This document shows positions 54,229 to 64,000 of a stretch of DNA of 64,000 nucleotides, one piece after another. Below the pieces are notes generated by a model, which made no database searches, was not told the origin of the DNA, and saw nothing but the letters and a program-made list of their open reading frames with translations. The number at the start of each line of letters is the position of its first letter. Position 1 is the first letter of the stretch. The stretch covers positions 75,057,001-75,121,000 of the forward strand of contig OY755241.1 in the NCBI GenBank assembly GCA_963576725.1, given 5' to 3'. This DNA is from Azorinus chamasolen (taxonomy: Eukaryota > Mollusca > Bivalvia > Cardiida > Solecurtidae). A program made the position numbers and the translations under genes.

Positions 54229-57200
54229 GTGATGATAGTGATAAAGATCCCAAGTTAGTTGGAAGTTCAAATATTACTGATATCAAGGTTCATAATATTG
54301 AAACTAGAGCTTTACTGGATACTGGAAGTACAGTTAGCACAATTTCAGATTCTTTTCATTCAAAATATTTATCTCTCATACAGATCCAACCACTTAGTGA
54401 TATTTTGCATATTGAATGTGCAGACGGACAGTCATTGCCATATAAGGGTTTCATAAATGTTGATATTGAAACAGTAGGTTTGCCTTTAGACAGGAATATT
54501 CAAGGATTATTTTTAATAGTTCCAGAAAGTCATTTCAATTCTAAGACGCCTGTTCTTATTGGCACAAATATTTTAGATTATCTGCAAGATTGTTGTCAGC
54601 AGAAATATGGTAAACAGTTTCTGCAAAGAGCACCTATTCACACACCATGGTTTCTGTCTTTTAGGTGTTTGGTGCTTCAAGCAAAGTCTCTTAAAAGGAA
54701 ACACAATAGACTTGGACTTTTGAAATGTGCAAATGCTGTTACCATTTTGCCAAACAAAACGGTTGACATTACATGTTTTTGTGAAAAGTCATTACCTTTT
54801 AGAGATACATGTTCCATAATTCAACCTTGTGATGAAAACTCAGATTTAAATTTGGATATTTGTCCCACTGTTATATCTTATGGCATGAGGGCTTTGCCAA
54901 TTACCGTGTCTGTTTCAAATTTGTCATCTCAGACAATCACTTTGCAGGCAAGGAGTACAATAGCTCAACTTCAACCTGTCTCTATTGAAAATAAAGTATT
55001 GAGTTCAGGGCAGTCAACAAATGCAACTGATAAGAAATCATTTTTAGATGAAATTGAGATTGATAGGGCAAATTTAACAGAAAGTCAAGTTCATTCAGCC
55101 ATACATGCTCTTTCTTCTTTTGAAGATATATTTTCCAAAGGCGATGAAGATGTAGGATTTACAAACTTAGTGAAACATAGAATTGAACTCTTTGACACAA
55201 TTCCTTTTAAACAAAGATACAGAAGTATTCCTCCTTCAATGTTGGATGAAGTTCGAGAACATTTACAGAAACTTTTGGCTTGTGGAATTATTCGAAAATC
55301 TCATAGTCCGTGGGCATCTAATGTTGTTTTGGTACGAAAGAAAACTGGCGAACTTAGACTTTGTGTTGATTTTAGAGAGTTGAATAATAAAACCAAGAAA
55401 GATAGCTATGCTTTGCCCAGAATAGATGATATTTTAAATACTCTTGCAGGAAATAGTTACTTCTCAGTCTTAGATATGAAAAGTGGGTACCACCAGGTTG
55501 AACTAGAAGATTCTCATAAGGAAAGAAGTGCTTTTACTGTAGGCCCACTTGGATTTTATGAATATGAACGCCTCCCATTCGGTTTATGCTCAGCACCAGC
55601 AACTTTTCAAAGGCTTATGGAAGAATGTTTAGGTGAATACAATTTGAAAATCTGTGTAATTTACTTAGATGACATCATTATATTTGGTAGCACATATGAA
55701 GAACATTTGGAAAGACTCAATTTAGTTTTGCAGCGACTTCGTGAATGTAACCTGAAATTAGCTCCAAAAAAAGTGTAAATTTTTCAAAAGTAAGGTTAAA
55801 TATGTTGGTCATGTTGTTTCTTCTGATGGTATAGAAACTGATCCGTCAAAAGTTGAGAAAATTGAAAATTGGCCTGTTCCGAAAAATGCTGATGAATTAA
55901 GATCATTTCTTGGATTTGCAGGGTATTATAGGAAGTATATAAACAATTATGCTGTTATGGCCCAACCTCTAAACAAACTTCTTCCCCCTACTTCAGTTTC
56001 TAAAAAGTATAAGAAACGCAAACCAGCTTCTGTTCAGGACTTCAACTGGGATAAGGAGCAAGAAAAAGCATTCAGTTGTATTAAAAATGCCTTGGTTTCA
56101 GCACCTATTCTTGGTTTTGCAGATTTTTCAAAACCCTTTGAACTCCATACAGACGCGTCTGCTGTTGGATTAGGAGCTATACTATATCAAGAACAGAATG
56201 GAGTCAAAAGAGTCATTAGTTATGCTAGTCGTGGACTCAGCAAGTCAGAGAAAAACTATTCAGCATTTAGATTAGAATTTTTGGCATTAAAATGGGCTAT
56301 TACTGAAAAATTTTCAGATTTTCTATATGGACAACATTTTACTGTTTTTACTGACAATAACCCTTTAACATACATCTTGTCTTCAGCTAAATTGGACGCA
56401 ACTGGTCATCGTTGGCTTGCAGCTCTTTCAGCTTATGATTTTGATATTATTTATCGGCCAGGTAAAAGTAATGCCGATGCAGATGGTTTATCTCGTTTGC
56501 AAAACTTTGAAACGATGAATTCTTCAACTATAAGAGGACTGTGTAAACCAATGCAAACAGTAACAATAGAATCTGTTGTATTTGAACCTTCAGTTTGTGA
56601 TAGCCTTTCTCTACATGAGTCATATACCAGTTTGTCCACTATGTCACCAAGCGACTGGAGAAAAGCACAACGTGATGACCCAATTTTACTTTTTTGGATT
56701 CAGTTACTGTCAAATAGACGCACTTGTACTAAAAAAGATTTGCCAGATTTTAAGAAACATGCTGAATTCTTCAGAAATCAAGATAAACTTTGTTTGCAAA
56801 GAGGGGTCTTATATAGAAATATTCTTGTAAATAATGAGCCCAGGCAGCAGTTGGTTTTACCCAGAACATTTGTAAATAGAGTTTTAAAGTCTTTTCATGA
56901 TGACCTTGGTCACCAAGGTAAGGAGAGAACAGTTTCTCTCATTCAGGATAGGTTTTTCTGGCAGGGTATGACAAATGACATTCATAAACATATTGAGCGG
57001 TGCCACAGGTGTATTCGTTTCAAACAAACTCCAAATGACAGAGCTCCTTTAAAGAATATAGTTTCAACTCATCCTTTTGAACTTGTTTGTATAGATTTTC
57101 TTACTCTGGATAGATCAAAAGGTGGAATTGAGAATGTTTTGGTAATTACTGACCATTTTACCAGATATGCTCATGCAATTCCTACACGTAACCAAACGGC

Positions 57201-58818
57201 AAAAACTACAGCAGATGTACTTATTTCATTCTTTAATGACTTTGGATATCCAGAAAAATTGCACTCCGATCAAGGAGCAAACTTTGAAAGTAAAATCATT
57301 CAGGAAATGTGTAAGATAAATTCTGTTTTAAAAACAAGGACAACTCCCTATCATCCTATGGGAAATGGAATGTGTGAAAGGTTTAACAGAACCTTGATAA
57401 ATATGATTGGCACATTAAATCCAGACAAAAAAGCAGATTGGAAAAAATACATTGGTCATCTTGTCTATGCATATAATTGTACAAAGCACAAGTCTACAGG
57501 TTTTTCACCCTTCGAATTAATGTTTGGTGGCAGAATTGGTACTTTACCAGGAGATTTGGAATTTGGGATTAAGGATAGAAACAAAGAAACACAATTTATT
57601 AAGGATCTTAAACAAAGAATAGAATTTGCTAGAGAAACAGCTCAAAAATACATTGAAAAAGCACAAAAAGCACAGAAAAAGAATTACGATATTAAAATTA
57701 GAGGAAATGTTTTAAAACCTGGAGACAGAGTGTTAGTAAAAACTTTGGCTTTTGAAGGAAGACATAAACTTGTTGATAAATGGGACAGTGATATTTACAT
57801 AGTTGTTAAACAAGTTAATACAGACACCCCAGTATATGATGTAAGACCGGAGAATGGCGAAGGTAGCCTGCGTAGATTGCATAGGAACTTGCTGTTACCT
57901 GTGGGATCATTGTTGCAAGTTGCCCCGTCTCCTCCAAAATCAAAGAAACCAGATAAGGTTCGCAGACATAGAGTGAAGGCGGTATGTCCTAGCAAGCATA
58001 TCGAAGGTTCCGACACTCAGAAGTCTGACACTAAATCATTTGTTTCTGAACAGTTAATGGATACTTCTTGCCATAAACATGTTGAGAGTATTGCACATTC
58101 AGATGATGCTACTGAATCTTCCATTCATGTGGTAAATCAACCCCAGGGTGACGACTCTGTGCTGGTAGATCTGAATGATTCTGTTGAGGTTAATCTGAAC
58201 AGCTCAGGCTATCAGAGAAGTTTTGATCTTGAAAGAAACAGTGTTGTAACTATTGCAAATAGTACACATATCTCTCAGGATAGTATAAAATCATTTGTTG
58301 AAGTTTTGACAGATAGTGAAGTACTTTCTGTTCACCAGTCAGTTAATTCTGTCCATAATTCTGAGACTGAAACACAGGATCTTGATTTATCTCAAGATAT
58401 GGCCAACCTGTCAGTGGTTAGTCCTGGTAGTAGGTCAGACACTGCTGGTAGTAAGTCAGACACTGCTGAAAGTAGGTCAGACATTTCTAGTAGTAAGTCA
58501 GATATTGCTGTTAGTAGATCAGACATTGCTCCTAGTAGATTGGATATTGTTGATGTTAATTCAGACCTCGTTGGTGTGGATACTGATATTTTACCTTCTG
58601 AAGTTTCTACTGGTGGTGAAAATGTTAAAACAGGTGAAAATTGTTCAACTGTTCCACAAATTATAGATTCTGATAAAAATTCTGCAGACTCTGATGTGAC
58701 TGTAAATAGTTTTAACCCCATTGTTGCAAATTCACCTAGGAAGTCTAAAAGAATTAAAAGGCCTCCAAAATGGATGTCTGTTGGTGACTTTGTTTTCAGA
58801 TTGCAGAAAAAGAAATAA
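54196..58818 (+). CDS. E2 pol polyprotein, one frameshift
   Basis: Protease with ALLDTGSTVSTIS (DTG at 54318). RT: SYALPRIDDILNTL, FSVLDMKSGYHQVELEDSHK, and the catalytic YLDD at 55662-55673. One extra base in an a7 run (55766-55772) shifts the frame inside LKLAPKKCKF; the second part continues to 58818. RNase H: FELHTDASAVGLGAILYQ and VFTDNNPLTYIL. Integrase: H-x-x-x-H and C-x-x-C finger (HDDLGHQGKERTVS, CHRCIRF), then Asp 57094, Asp 57268 (SDQGANFES) and Glu 57376 (CERFNRTL), the DDE triad with 35 residues between the last two. The C-terminal extension has a seven-residue Ser-Asp repeat (58429-58550) and ends KRIKRPPKW. Apart from the shift it looks functional. Confidence 0.9.
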
Positions 58819-59029
58819 GGTGTATACATGTCTATTGATTGCAAATATATTGAGCTCTGATATGTGTCATTGTTATAATTTGAATACCCCAATGTTTGTG
58901 CTTATGGCAGTTCTTAAAGCACTTTTGAATAGAGATAGTTTTATTTTTACTATTATTTTTTTGTGTGTACATAAGCTGTATTACTTATTTCAGCTTATAT
59001 ATTCTTTGAATGACGAGGACGTCATTTCA

Positions 59030-59044
59030 GGGGTGGGGAGAGTA
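59030..59044 (+). promoter_or_regulatory. E2 polypurine tract
   Basis: aggggtggggagagta directly before the 3' LTR. Confidence 0.75.
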
Positions 59045-59234
59045 TGTAGTATAGTGAATAAATGCTATGCAAAGCATAACATTTATGAGTTCTGTTCTGT
59101 TCAATGCAGATGCATTTAACAAATATATCACATACACTTTACCTGGTCAGTTTGCATGCTTCAATACACACCACTAAACTAATTAACCAATGAAAACTTG
59201 TATACTTTCTAATTATAGTGTCCAACGGCTTGAC
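59045..59234 (+). repeat. E2 3' LTR
   Basis: Same 190 bp as 53515-53704, with no difference seen on reading both. Confidence 0.85.
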
Positions 59235-60231
59235 CACTTCTTTCCCGCTCTTTTCTTGGTCTTATTCACTTTGTTCGCTATTTCTATTGAATCAAGACAT
59301 GAATATTTCCAGCCATTTTGAATTGTTCCAGGTTTTAGACCCATAGTTTAGGTAAGAAATGTGAATGTTTGTCATAATGTATAACTATTTTAAATATTCA
59401 TTTTATCTTCTATTTTTGTAGTAAATATGTATGTTAATTTAGTATAACATGAATATCAAATATAATTTCTGTATAAGAGTATAATTGTTCATGTTACTAC
59501 TTTAACATTATAATATAATAGCGTTATTGATAATTTATAATTATGTATAGCTTCTGCAAAGTGATGTTGCTTAAATTATATATATTGCATTTCCATTTAT
59601 TGCAGAGCCTTTCATATATCTCCTGAGTCCAAATAAATTGGAATATCGAACAACTTCGTGGTCGGGTCATATATAAACCCCCCTATTGTACCACATTACA
59701 ACAAAATCATTGTGATAAATACAGCCTTTGCTCCATAGGATCACAATAGTTTCCAAAAATTACTTTTACAGAGGCGTAAAAACGTGTCAGTGTTGGGGGA
59801 AGTGTTTAACTTCAGTGGTTATGAGAAAAATGCTTTAGGTCAATGCAATGGGAGAACCTTGAACATTGTGCTTATACAGTACTTGTATTGGTGTTTTGAA
59901 AGAATTGGCTGAAGTTGATATTTGATGACGACTTTTGTAGCGGCATGTTCTTAGCAATGTATATTCGGAAAACAAGTGTACTGGCATTTGCTAACGGTAT
60001 AAAACCCAGACCAGAGGACTGGTCTACACTGATTTTTATTCAACATCATTTAGCAAATTCAAGCCATTTATACTGAATGAACTGTGCAGTTAAACATTGA
60101 TCCATCCCGGCCTCTTGAATATTAATGTAAATCTATTATTACAGCATGAATATTCGTAGACCGGTCTTAATAATTACATATAAACGAGGACATGGTTTGT
60201 TCCGACAGAAACTTCAGAATCAGATCTAATA
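59235..60231. other. Intronic, no gene seen
   Basis: AT-rich. A tattgcag at 59599-59606 is a possible acceptor but the following frames stop within 35 bases. At 60000-60180 words such as ggtataaaacccagaccaga and atgaatattcgtagaccgg recall the MITE cores. Nothing firm. Confidence 0.4.
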
Positions 60232-60807
60232 TGGAATGCGTGTCGGGACATGCCAATTGCTACTTTGCCAGTTGCCAAATGCTAATTAATGCAAATTGAT
60301 AATTTGCCAGTTTAGTTGGTCAAGTACCGCCACCGCATTGCTTTTTCGGGATCCAGATCGACGGCTTCATTCCACAATAAGTTTGTGTTCTTTATGAATG
60401 ATATTATCCAGACATTTTATAGAAGTAAGATCCTCGTCGGTACCGCATGGAATACGGATCGGACCATAGCAATTACTAAATGCCAATTGCTAATTTGCCA
60501 GTTGCTTAATGCCAGCTTGCCAAATGCCAATTGCTAATTTGCCAAATGCCAATTGCTAATATGCCAGATGTCAATTGCTAATTGCCATATTGTCATTAAT
60601 TCTAGTTTCTTTTCTCTGAAAAGTGCTTGGCGGATCCAAGGATTAGACAGATCAGTGGGCTTCATTCTACAATATTGCATCCTTATCAAAACAATAACAT
60701 ACCCAATTTCTGTACATCTGTAAGCGAGAAGAACACGTCCGTAAATTTTTCATTTTGCAAATGGCAGTTTAGCAAATGGCAATTGGCATGTCCCGACTCG
60801 CATTCCA
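60232..60807. mobile_element. TIR element with TAATA duplication
   Basis: Left end tggaatgcgtgtcgggacat, right end in reverse complement tggaatgcgagtcgggacat; both continue gccaattgc. TAATA flanks at 60227-60231 and 60808-60812. Subterminal sequence is full of tgccaattgctaatttgcc words. 576 bp, noncoding, so nonautonomous. The superfamily is not assigned. Confidence 0.75.
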
Positions 60808-60832
60808 TAATAATATAGACAACCCATAAGCA

Positions 60833-61120
60833 AACAGAACAGACCCTGATCAGACAACTCCTGATATGGGTTTGCAATAGTACCAACAGTTGTCTATATG
60901 AGGAAAAGGGTTAACCATTTGAATGCGACACACGCATTTGGAAAACAGTGTAGACCCAAATCAGAGCAATTCTAGATGAGCCTTCTGATCAAAGTTTGCA
61001 CTGTTCGTCATTCAAAATCCTCTACTAAGTATAACCCCTTTATGTTGAGTGGACTATACAGTTATACACTGATGGGCTATTCCACTCTAAAAATTCAGTG
61101 TTGAAAGAGTTAAACAGCTA
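60833..61120. mobile_element. Two piggyBac-type MITE fragments
   Basis: 60833-60914 (gaccctgatcagacaactcc to aggaaaagggttaa) and 60930-61115 (cgcatttggaaaacagtgta, cagagcaattctagatgagc, gttgaaagagttaa). Both retain the palindromic centre in decayed form. Confidence 0.5.
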
Positions 61121-61312
61121 ACCCATTCCTTCATATTGACGTCTTTCGGCACCTCTGTAAAAGTCACTTTTTGAAGTCACTGTGATCAATAGAGCATTTG
61201 CTCCTATTGAGAGATTGCTCTCTTATTGCTCCATTTATCACAATGCTGCCACTACTACACAGTTCTAAACGGTTCCGTTTTTCTAGTAAATGCTCTTTTT
61301 CAGTAGATTTAT
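61121..61312. repeat. MITE-like repeat
   Basis: cccattccttcatattgacg, gatcaatagagcatttgctc and ctcttattgctccatttatc. The same words occur at 63361-63480 (cccattccctcccactg, gacatttgctttatttatc) and 62816-62890, so this is another dispersed family. Confidence 0.45.
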
Positions 61313-62490
61313 TAACCCTTCGCTTGCTGAATTTGAAAATACATTTTTCCGTCTTTACCTGTCCTGTTGTATAATTACATATATCTACACCGTGTACAAG
61401 TATTTCGCTGTGCAATCACTGCTGTGGTGTGTACTGGTTGCACAATCAATTTGTAAATAGTTGTCACGATGCTGCCGGAGCAGAAGACTTAAAAATGTGG
61501 GAGTTATGTAAACCACGAATACTGCAGTGAAGTTTACAAGTTTTTACTTTACATACTCTAACTAAAACATCAACTAAATATAATATGGTATAACAATTTT
61601 TGTTTCTATCAGATCTAAAGTATTTTACTGCTGCTGTTGTCTTTCTGTTTCTTTGACTGTAGATACTAAATTGACAGTTTGTTCCTAAAGCACTTGGATC
61701 ATAAAACTCAATTCACTAGCTGTCACTATTTGTTCATTCTCTATGTAACTCCTGGTCAATTGCCAGTCACCAAACATTCATCTATGATAATTCGTGGCCG
61801 TCTTTCCTTCGATGAGGATCAGGCTTGTCACCTAACTGGCCCTTCTGTACCTCTGTTCTACCCTAGACCCGTTATGGCTCTCTTAAGTTCTCGACCAATG
61901 TCCTTAACCCTCCGTAATGGGATCCCATTCGTCCGTAACATGTACTTGTTACACGTACTCGTCCTTTCCTATCTTTCTATCTTCCTTTTTTCCGTCCCTT
62001 TGCACTCACAAACTTTCACTACGATCTTAATTGTCTGGTGTCTTTCTAGCATCTGTCTCTCTCAGTCTCTCTCACACAAACATTGTCCCTTAATTAGACT
62101 AATCAAAACATACGCTGCATTGTTTTGATAACGGTTTGAATTCTGATGACTTTTCTCTTTCATACGTCTTACTTCCACTCATAAAGCTTATTATCCACAC
62201 ATACAAACTCTCCGAGTTGTCAGTTACAGATTAGCAAGTGTCCGCAAGACTGGTTTGCCAAATGTTTAAGAGAATTTAATGGCAGCAGAGTCTCTGGTAA
62301 GGGAACTTTATAACACCAACTGACCTGAGCTAACCTTTATACTCAGACACACTGGTATTTACAAGGGATTTAAACCTTTAGCATCCAACTGAAATTTTCT
62401 GACAATAGTGCAGCCCTGATGAGACAGCTCCTGCAGGTATTTCACTAATTACAGGTAGGTATATTGACGTGAATAGCAAGCGAAGGGTTA
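61313..62490. mobile_element. Second-subfamily MITE, split by a solo LTR
   Basis: 61313-61461 matches the first half of the copy at 15299-15550 and 62405-62490 matches the second half (tgcagccctgatgagacagc, caggtaggtatattgacgtg, gcgaagggttaa). The insertion point is at atagt. Confidence 0.75.
61462..62404. mobile_element. Solo LTR with ATAGT duplication
   Basis: 943 bp from tgtcacgatgctgcc to ttttctgaca, that is TG...CA with 5 bp inverted ends (tgtca/tgaca), flanked by ATAGT at 61457-61461 and 62405-62409. No internal coding sequence. It most simply arose by recombination between the LTRs of a full element. It does not resemble the LTRs of E1 or E2. The open frame at 61679-62128 has no protein character. 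Confidence 0.75.
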
Positions 62491-62576
62491 AAAAGGTTGG
62501 GTCTAAAAATAGTCGTTGTGAGTCTAAATGTAACCAAAGGCTTTTAGCTAATGACGCAAAAAATGAATTATTCCAG

Positions 62577-62766
62577 CCTAAACCATTACCTTGGAGCAGT
62601 GGTCTATGATGGACCGGCCTTTTTCGAGAGCCTGTGGTTCACTAACTTCTATAACAGCCCAGAAGACAAGTTCGTGGCTGGGGCCATAGGATTCCAACCC
62701 TTGAACAAATTCTCCAGTCCAGCCGACAGTCATGTAAAAGACATGAGATTCTCTTTTGAAGACTTG
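62577..62766 (+). CDS. CEMIP-like: CEMIP-like exon G
   Basis: Acceptor aattattccag ends at 62576, donor gtaaga at 62767. One base completes AAC (Asn) with exon F, then LNHYLGAVVYDGPAFFESLW, FTNFYNSPEDKFVAGAIGFQ and on to DMRFSFEDL (63 codons, phase 0 end). YDGP, the hydrophobic AGAIGF strand and the FED end correspond to IQLYDGP, SALAFR and IAFED in vertebrate CEMIP. A second acceptor (cttttag at 62546) would add LMTQKMNYSS in frame but not in phase with exon F. Confidence 0.87.
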
Positions 62767-62902
62767 GTAAGATCCATTGTAAAATTATTCAATTCACTGA
62801 AATCCTTTAGGAGCAAATGCTCTATTTATCACATTGGTTTCAAGAAATGGTTATTACAGAGGCCTAGAAAGGTGTATTTAAGGAGGAAAGGGTTAGGAAG
62901 CA

Positions 62903-62996
62903 GATAGTTGCATCATGCAGAGCAAAGGTAATGCAAAAAACTCCAATAATATTTCTGCATTGCTTTCGACCTGCATTAAGCTACAACCTGTCTTAA
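62903..62996. repeat. Hairpin element in last visible intron
   Basis: agatagttgcatcatgcaga pairs with tgcattaagctacaacctgt, with caaaggtaatgcaaa and tttctgcattgctttcg as inner arms. Member of the family at 30338, 52827 and 16312. Confidence 0.7.
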
Positions 62997-63096
62997 AGAT
63001 CGGTCCATATTTATACATCTCTTTAAAGGTCGCTTAAAATTTGTTTTACAGTCAACTCAGTCTAAAACTTAATACTCACATTTACGACATTTGCAG

Positions 63097-63336
63097 ACGG
63101 GTGGAAACAGAGTCTTTGACGGGACGAGTGACGATGAGGTGTTTGGGTTTGGAAACGTTAACGGCGATGAGGGATCCGCATTCAGGGACATAGACGGTTC
63201 TGTCATACGGTGTCCTGGGGATGCAAACTTGACTGGACAGGTGGCGGTTGTGAAACCAGAGAAATTCGTGCTCACTGAAAATTGCAAGTACAGAGAGAAC
63301 TGGCAGATGGCGATATGCAGAGAGAAGTTTGGAAAG
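63097..63336 (+). CDS. CEMIP-like: CEMIP-like exon H
   Basis: Acceptor catttgcag ends at 63096, donor gtacgt at 63337. 80 codons, phase 0 to 0: TGGNRVFDGTSDDEVFGFGN, SAFRDIDGSVIRCPGDANLT, VVKPEKFVLTENCKYRENWQ and MAICREKFGK. FRDIDGSV and the Cys/Trp pattern NC...NWQMAIC match FHDVDGSV and DCINVPDWRGAIC in CEMIP. This lies after the beta-helix. The gene continues beyond the window. Confidence 0.9.
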
Positions 63337-64000
63337 GTACGTAATAGTGAAATGTAATAACCCATTCCCTCCCACTGAAGCCTTTTACGCTTCTGTAAAA
63401 CTCATGTTCTGAAACCATTGTGATAATTGGGACATTTGCTTTATTTATCACATTGGTTTCCAAAGTATACAATTCTAACGAAACTCCTTTTTCTAGTACA
63501 TGTTCCATTTCAGTAGATATATTAAGAGGTTGTTCGAAAACTTGTCTAGGAGGGATTGTGTTAACTAACTCTGTAGCCGTTGTAACACAAAAGTGCTCAC
63601 ATTAGTAATGGTTAATGGACACTTTGCGAACTATTTACCTCCGATGTCTTTTACACCATAATGCTGGTCCATTATAAAGATGTTTTTCATACATTCTTGA
63701 ATAGAATCGACACAAATCAAAAGGTTCCTGCTGGAACCGTCAAATAACGGTCTGGAACCGTCAAATAACGGTCTGGAACCGTCAAATAACTGGAACCGTC
63801 AAATAACGTCTGATCAGGGTATGCTCTCTTTGATTACGACATAGTATAGAGCAGGGTCCATGGTTATAAAGCTTTTTAGTTGAATCTGAGATCGTTCTCA
63901 AGCTTTTGATTGGTCAGATTTGAGTTCTCAAGCTTTTGATTGGTCAGATTTGAGCCTAAGGCTCAAATCTGACCAATCAAAAACTTGAGAACGAACTCAG
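63337..64000. repeat. Intron with short repeats and end palindrome
   Basis: 63361-63560 is a dispersed-repeat copy (cccattccctcccactgaag, gttccatttcagtagatat). At 63725-63805 ggaaccgtcaaataac is repeated four times within a MITE-like context (gtctgatcagggtatgctct). 63908-64000 is a palindrome (tctcaagcttttgattggtc ... gaccaatcaaaaacttgaga, centre gagcctaaggctc). Confidence 0.7.

Larger units (their letters stand above)
53515..59234 (+). mobile_element. Gypsy LTR retrotransposon E2
   Basis: A 5.7 kb + strand element with two 190 bp terminal repeats that look identical throughout (53515-53704, 59045-59234). Internal order: short gag with CCHC knuckle, protease, RT, RNase H, integrase, C-terminal extension. 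Identical LTRs suggest recent insertion. Unusual points: the gag frame opens straight after the 5' LTR, no standard primer site is visible, and no target duplication is seen (gaaat left, cactt right). Confidence 0.88.
27489..63336 (+). other. CEMIP-like: CEMIP/TMEM2-like gene, partial (span of visible exons)
   Basis: Eight exons with GT-AG introns join in frame across 35.8 kb. The conceptual protein contains HGHAYFLEDG, FWITTPQ, NVAAGGS|GFGFWY, NNVAHSNTR|AGMFFDN, NAWVRG, KKGLQFA, VYDGPAFFES, AGAIGF, FRDIDGSV and NWQMAIC. In that order these are hallmarks of the beta-helix and following domain of CEMIP and TMEM2 (CEMIP2), which bind or depolymerise hyaluronan at the cell surface; fibrocystin-L shares the beta-helix part. 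The 5' portion (signal or membrane anchor, G8 domain) and the 3' end are not seen. Compared with vertebrate relatives, about 50 residues expected between KKGLQFA and VYDGP are not found. Introns hold LINE, Penelope and Gypsy insertions. Confidence 0.85.

Noticed and set aside
53515..59234. Reading E2 as carrying an envelope gene
   Set aside because: The only sequence after the integrase is the low-complexity extension ending KRIKRPPKW; no signal peptide or membrane segment was seen.
59599..59660. Possible extra CEMIP-like exon after tattgcag
   Set aside because: With the required phase 2 the frame stops after about ten codons and no donor follows.
61679..62128. 149-codon frame
   Set aside because: Falls entirely within the solo LTR, has no domain-like pattern and is likely chance.
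62547..62576. Alternative start of exon G at the cttttag acceptor
   Set aside because: It keeps the frame of G but not the phase of exon F (a stop results), so the acceptor at 62576 was preferred.

Overview
The window is animal nuclear DNA, intron-rich and packed with nested transposable elements. The coding style (short GT-AG exons of a cell-surface hyaluronidase-like gene), the Penelope-like, CR1/Jockey-like, L1/Tx1-like and Gypsy retroelements, and the many short TIR and foldback repeats fit a marine or freshwater invertebrate. A bivalve mollusc is the most likely source, but that is inference and the species is not determined. No bacterial-style operons, rRNA genes, recognisable tRNA genes or CRISPR arrays were found.

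Host gene: from 27489 to 63336 on the + strand there are eight phase-compatible coding exons (27489-27625, 28487-28556, 30574-30705, 35808-35940, 37189-37252, 39646-39681, 62577-62766, 63097-63336). Together they encode part of a CEMIP/TMEM2-type hyaluronan-processing protein (parallel beta-helix region and what follows). Both ends of the gene lie outside what can be recognised here. Its introns hold most of the repeats. In the first 15 kb there are a few weak, phase-compatible candidate exons of an unknown gene (35-58, 12277-12445, 14602-14710).

Layout. 1-3790: piggyBac-type MITEs, a foldback and a degenerate tandem repeat. 3797-10270: a CR1/Jockey-like LINE on the - strand whose ORF begins with a 2A-like motif, split by a Penelope-like element (PLE-A copy 1, 7143-9617) that itself carries another repeat. 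10285-21425: a pogo-like MITE, dispersed bivalve-style repeats, two copies of a second Penelope subfamily (PLE-B), one with a very long TG tract. 21815-26182: a 4.4 kb TIR element with remnants of an OTU-like cysteine peptidase, subterminal motif arrays and two later insertions. 27489-31156: hyaluronidase exons, with a nine-copy minisatellite that repeats an exon/intron junction. 31555-35160: L1/Tx1-like LINE with a nested PLE-A copy 3. 37450-39362: PLE-A copy 2, which shows a GIY-YIG domain upstream of the reverse transcriptase. 39692-52195: a minisatellite interrupted by a PLE-A tail (copy 4), which is in turn interrupted by a 10.8 kb Gypsy element (E1, - strand) with an AAGA target duplication. 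53515-59234: a second, young Gypsy element (E2, + strand) with identical LTRs and a nearly intact pol. 60232-64000: TIR element, MITEs, a solo LTR and the last two hyaluronidase exons.

The two Gypsy elements both join gag to pol through what look like -1 frameshift sites (cccaaac in E1, tttaaac in E2). Insertion order can be read from the nesting: minisatellite, then PLE-A copy 4, then E1; LINE, then PLE-A copy 1; Tx1-like LINE, then PLE-A copy 3. All identities come from reading translated sequence and repeat ends by eye; no database search was run.
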